Shown here one piece after another: positions 61,535 through 64,000 of a stretch of DNA of 64,000 bases. Each line of letters begins with the position of its first letter. Position 1 is the stretch's first letter. The DNA is from Microbacterium sp. SORGH_AS_1204. Lineage in GTDB: Bacteria > Actinomycetota > Actinomycetes > Actinomycetales > Microbacteriaceae. Under the pieces are notes generated by a model. The model saw nothing but the letters and a program-made list of their open reading frames with translations, searched no databases and had not been told where the DNA came from. The translations under genes were made by a program, and so were the position numbers. Location of the stretch: the NCBI RefSeq assembly GCF_030818935.1, contig NZ_JAUTBD010000001.1, forward strand, positions 2,356,001-2,420,000. The letters run 5' to 3'.

Positions 61535-62413
61535 ATGCCACAACTCGCCGCCCCGCTCATCGCGTGGTACCGCGACGCGGCGCGTGACCTCCCCTGGCGC
61601 CGCGAGGGGTTCGGAGCATGGGGCACCCTCGTCAGTGAGTTCATGCTGCAGCAGACCCCGGTGGCCCGCGTCATCCCGCACCTCGAGGCGTGGCTCACCC
61701 GCTGGCCGACCCCGGCCGATCTGGCGGCCTCCCCTCCCGGCGACGCCGTGACCCAATGGGCCAACCTCGGCTACCCGCGGCGCGCGCTGTGGCTTTATCG
61801 GGCGGCGGTCGAGATCCGCGACCGGCACGACGGAGTGGTGCCCCGCGACGTAGACGCGCTCCTCGCGCTGACCGGCATCGGCGACTACACCGCGCGCGCC
61901 GTCGCGGTGTTCGCGTACGGGGATCGGCATCCGGTGGTCGACACCAACACCCGCCGCGTGCTCGCTCGCGCCGTCGAGGGCAGCGCGCAGCCCGGCCCCC
62001 CGCATCGCCGCGATCTGGAGCGGATGGATGCCGAACTCCCCGACGACGTCGCGGAGGCGGCGATCGTGAACGCTGCGGCGATGGAGCTCGGCGCGATCGT
62101 GTGCACCGCACGGTCGCCGAAATGCGATGTGTGCCCGCTCGCCGGCCTCTGCGCCTGGCGCGCGGCGGGCTACCCGGAGTCGGAGGACCGGCGCCGCCGG
62201 CAGGCGACCTACGAAGGCAGTGATCGGCAGGCTCGCGGTGCGGTGCTCAGGGTGCTGCGTGATGCCGCCCCCGACGCCGTCCCGGTGTTCGCGGTGCTGC
62301 CCGACTGGCCGGATGCCGCGCAACGGGACCGCGCGATCGACTCGCTGGTCTCCGATGGTTTGGCCGAGGCGGTCGACGACGTGCTGCGCTTGCCGGGCCA
62401 CCCGGCATCCTGA
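61535..62413 (+). CDS. mutY: Adenine DNA glycosylase
   Basis: A 292-residue glycosylase removing A paired with 8-oxoG. Catalytic Glu35 is in VSEFMLQQTPV. The helix-hairpin-helix motif LTGIGDYTARAVA (112-124) and Asp136 (VVDTNTRRV) follow. The iron-sulphur loop has four Cys, 190, 197, 200, 206 (CTARSPKCDVCPLAGLC). The C-terminal NUDIX-like domain is short, as in other actinobacterial MutY. ATG 61535. It is divergent from the truB operon. Confidence 0.93.
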   Translation: MPQLAAPLIAWYRDAARDLPWRREGFGAWGTLVSEFMLQQTPVARVIPHLEAWLTRWPTPADLAASPPGDAVTQWANLGYPRRALWLYRAAVEIRDRHDGVVPRDVDALLALTGIGDYTARAVAVFAYGDRHPVVDTNTRRVLARAVEGSAQPGPPHRRDLERMDAELPDDVAEAAIVNAAAMELGAIVCTARSPKCDVCPLAGLCAWRAAGYPESEDRRRRQATYEGSDRQARGAVLRVLRDAAPDAVPVFAVLPDWPDAAQRDRAIDSLVSDGLAEAVDDVLRLPGHPAS

Positions 62414-62578
62414 TCCGCGGGTCGCGCCCGGCCGTGGCTCTTTGCACGCCCGCATGCCGCCCGCAGCGGGAGACGGCCGCGGCCTCGTCGTGCCCGGACG
62501 GCGACGCGATTCACTCGACGCGCGACGCGGCGAACGCCGTCCGACACCGCGTCACGCGTGCACGCCCGGATACGGCGA

Positions 62579-62617
62579 ACGGCCGGATGCCACCCGCTCC
62601 GGGCGGCATCCGGCCGT
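62579..62617. terminator. Bidirectional terminator between mutY and rbfA
   Basis: A perfect 13 bp stem ACGGCCGGATGCC / GGCATCCGGCCGT with a 13 nt loop, between convergent genes. Confidence 0.75.
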
Positions 62618-62631
62618 GCGTCGGCGCGGGC

Positions 62632-63099
62632 TCAGGCCCGGGCGTCGTCTTCGTCGGTGTCGAGGTCGTCGTCTTCGTCGTGCTCGCGCGGCTTGACGTA
62701 CGGGTCGGCATCGCCGGCGTACGTCGCCGACGCGGCCGTCGCGGCCACGGATTCGTCGCGTTCACGGGCCTCGCGCAGCAGCGCGGAGATGTGATCGGCG
62801 TTCTCGGGGATGGCGTCGAGGATGAACTCCAGTGACGGCGTGAGACGCGTGTTGAGGTGCTTTCCCACCTCGCTGCGCAGCATGCCGGTCGCCGACTTCA
62901 GCGCGGCGGCGGTGTCGGCGCGGTGCGCCTCGTCGCCCATGACGGTGTAGAACACCGACGCGCGCTGCAGGTCACCGGTGACGCGCACGTCGGTGATGGT
63001 CACGAATCCGAGCCGCGGGTCGCGCAGCCCCTTCTCGAGCCGCTCGGCCAGCACCACGCGGATGCGGTCCGCCACCCGGGCCTGTCGCTCTCCTGCCAC
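62632..63099 (-). CDS. rbfA: 30S ribosome-binding factor
   Basis: A 155-residue assembly factor for the 16S 5' end. The KH-like core has the family motifs RLEKGLRDPRLGFVTITDV and ASVFYTVMGDE, and LRSEVGKHLNTRLTPSLEF. A C-terminal acidic tail (EDDDLDTDEDD) is typical of actinobacteria. GTG 63099 follows AAGGAG. It belongs to the infB-rbfA-truB block. Confidence 0.92.
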   Translation of the reverse strand: MAGERQARVADRIRVVLAERLEKGLRDPRLGFVTITDVRVTGDLQRASVFYTVMGDEAHRADTAAALKSATGMLRSEVGKHLNTRLTPSLEFILDAIPENADHISALLREARERDESVAATAASATYAGDADPYVKPREHDEDDDLDTDEDDARA

Positions 63100-63205
63100 G
63101 TCCTTCTCCTTCTCTTCCCTATACCGCCGCGAGTACGAGTGCCCCGTGGCTCGTCCCACCGGGCGGGGGTCCCACCGAGGGGAGCCGCACCCAGCGTAGG
63201 CCGGA

Positions 63206-63271
63206 GGCGGCGTGTGCCTCCGGGAGCATCGGGGTAGGGGCCCCGCTCTGCTCTCGGAGGCACACGCCGCC
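63206..63271 (-). terminator. Long hairpin between infB and rbfA
   Basis: Perfect 17 bp arms GGCGGCGTGTGCCTCCG and CGGAGGCACACGCCGCC, 32 nt apart, with a further GGCC/GGCC pair outside. The spacer can fold on itself (GGGG...CCCC). It lies 50 bp after the infB stop and 107 bp before rbfA. It may terminate or attenuate the infB-rbfA transcript, or be an mRNA-processing site. Confidence 0.65.
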
Positions 63272-63321
63272 GCAGGCCGAAGCGGGAGCCGCACCCATAG
63301 GTGCGACCCCCGCCCCGTGGA

Positions 63322-64000
63322 TCAGCCTCGCGGCTTCTCGACGAGTTCCGTCGTTTCGATCTCGTCGCCGACCTGGATGTCGTTGAACTTGCCCAGGCCG
63401 ATACCGCACTCGAAGTCCGTGCGGACTTCGGTGACGTCGTCCTTGAAGCGGCGCAGCGACTCGATGGCCAGGCCGTCGGCCAGCACGACACCGTCGCGGA
63501 TGACGCGGGCCTTGGCGTTGCGCGTGATCGTTCCCGACCGCACGATGACACCGGCGATGTTGCCGAACTTCGAGGAGCGGAACACCTCGCGGATCTCGGC
63601 GACACCCGACTGCACCTCTTCGAACTCCGGCTTGAGCAGGCCCTTGAGCGACTGCTCGACGTCGTCGATCGCGTTGTAGATGACGGAGTAGAACCGCACG
63701 TCGACACCCTCGCGGGCGGCGCGCTCGCGGGCCTTGGTGTCGGGGCGCACGTTGAAGCCGATCACGATCGCGTTGTCGATCGTGGCCAGGTTGATGTCCG
63801 ACTCGGTGATCGCACCCACACCGCGGTGGATGATGCGCAGCTGGACGCTGTCGTCGACCTCGATCTTGAGCAGCGACTCTTCGAGCGCCTCGACGGCACC
63901 CGACACGTCGCCCTTGATGATGAGGTTGAGCGACTCGACCTTGCCCTCTTCGAGAGCGCGGGTGAAGTCCTCGAGCGAGATGCGCTTGCGGGCCTTGGCC
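63322..64000 (-). CDS. infB: Translation initiation factor IF-2, C-terminal part (cut by the right window edge)
   Basis: Delivers fMet-tRNA to the 30S subunit. Only about 226 residues are present: [20 protein letters not shown] followed by [21 protein letters not shown], the fMet-tRNA-binding domain and the end [20 protein letters not shown]. The GTPase domain and N-terminus lie beyond the window. The stop is at 63322. Confidence 0.96.
   Translation of the reverse strand, partial: AKARKRISLEDFTRALEEGKVESLNLIIKGDVSGAVEALEESLLKIEVDDSVQLRIIHRGVGAITESDINLATIDNAIVIGFNVRPDTKARERAAREGVDVRFYSVIYNAIDDVEQSLKGLLKPEFEEVQSGVAEIREVFRSSKFGNIAGVIVRSGTITRNAKARVIRDGVVLADGLAIESLRRFKDDVTEVRTDFECGIGLGKFNDIQVGDEIETTELVEKPRG

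Noticed and set aside
60998..61541. Minus-strand frames through the 128 bp array
   Set aside because: The 128 bp period shifts the frame in each copy; the products are Arg/Ala/Gly-rich and repeat with changing phase.

Overview
The window is a piece of a high-GC (roughly 70 %) actinobacterial chromosome. Gene content, gene order and heavy use of GATGCC/GGCATCC inside genes point to Microbacteriaceae, most likely Microbacterium; this is an inference from the sequence, not a database match. There are no rRNA or tRNA genes, no insertion sequences, no phage genes and no CRISPR array.

The backbone lies on the minus strand and is the conserved actinobacterial block infB - rbfA - truB - ribF - rpsO - pnp - dapB - thyA/folA - dapA - rnj - ftsK. 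Here it is stretched by accessory genes. infB (cut by the right edge) and rbfA lie at 62.6-64 kb, truB at 59.6-60.5 kb, ribF at 57.7-58.6 kb, rpsO at 33.2 kb, pnp at 13.1-15.4 kb, dapB at 10.3 kb, thyA-folA-SDR at 5.1-7.2 kb, dapA-rnj at 1.6-4.4 kb, and ftsK (cut by the left edge) at 1-0.96 kb. About 18 kb separates rpsO from pnp, which are neighbours in many bacteria.

Accessory blocks. At 7.3-9.8 kb are thioredoxin-like, DUF4395, OsmC and TIGR01777 proteins. At 15.7-24.4 kb are a secreted lysozyme-like protein, a glycosyltransferase fused to an SGNH hydrolase, a DedA protein, a ChlI/ChlD-like AAA+/VWA pair behind a perfect metalloregulator-type palindrome, a fructosamine-kinase-like protein and a secondary-metabolism-independent set of enzymes (NUC nuclease, methyltransferase). 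At 25.2-27.1 kb is a luciferase-like monooxygenase with its flavin reductase. At 27.4-31.2 kb is an efeUOB iron-uptake operon with a DtxR/IdeR-type box, divergent from a 2-oxoglutarate/Fe(II) oxygenase. At 33.7-47.7 kb are exporters, YceI, FKBP, a PrsW-type protease, an FAH-family hydrolase, aspartase, a frameshifted phosphoesterase, a Pit phosphate transporter and an oligopeptidase. At 48-57.5 kb are a DUF559 endonuclease-like protein, 6-phosphofructokinase, an SNF2 helicase, a copper ATPase with a CsoR-type operator, and an EmrB/QacA-type exporter.

The most unusual feature is the density of structured intergenic repeats. There is a compound 170-193 bp tandem array (32.46-33.1 kb) and a 128 bp tandem array (61.04-61.5 kb). 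Both are built from AAACGC/GCGTTTCT hairpins, and a single hairpin of the same kind lies at 27.2 kb. Three TGTCCCAC hairpins flank the DUF559 gene. There are also a 19 bp tandem array, a 26 bp triplicate, a triplicated terminator-like unit, and several unrelated single-copy 50-60 bp dyads. None keeps a reading frame, and I know of no named function for them.
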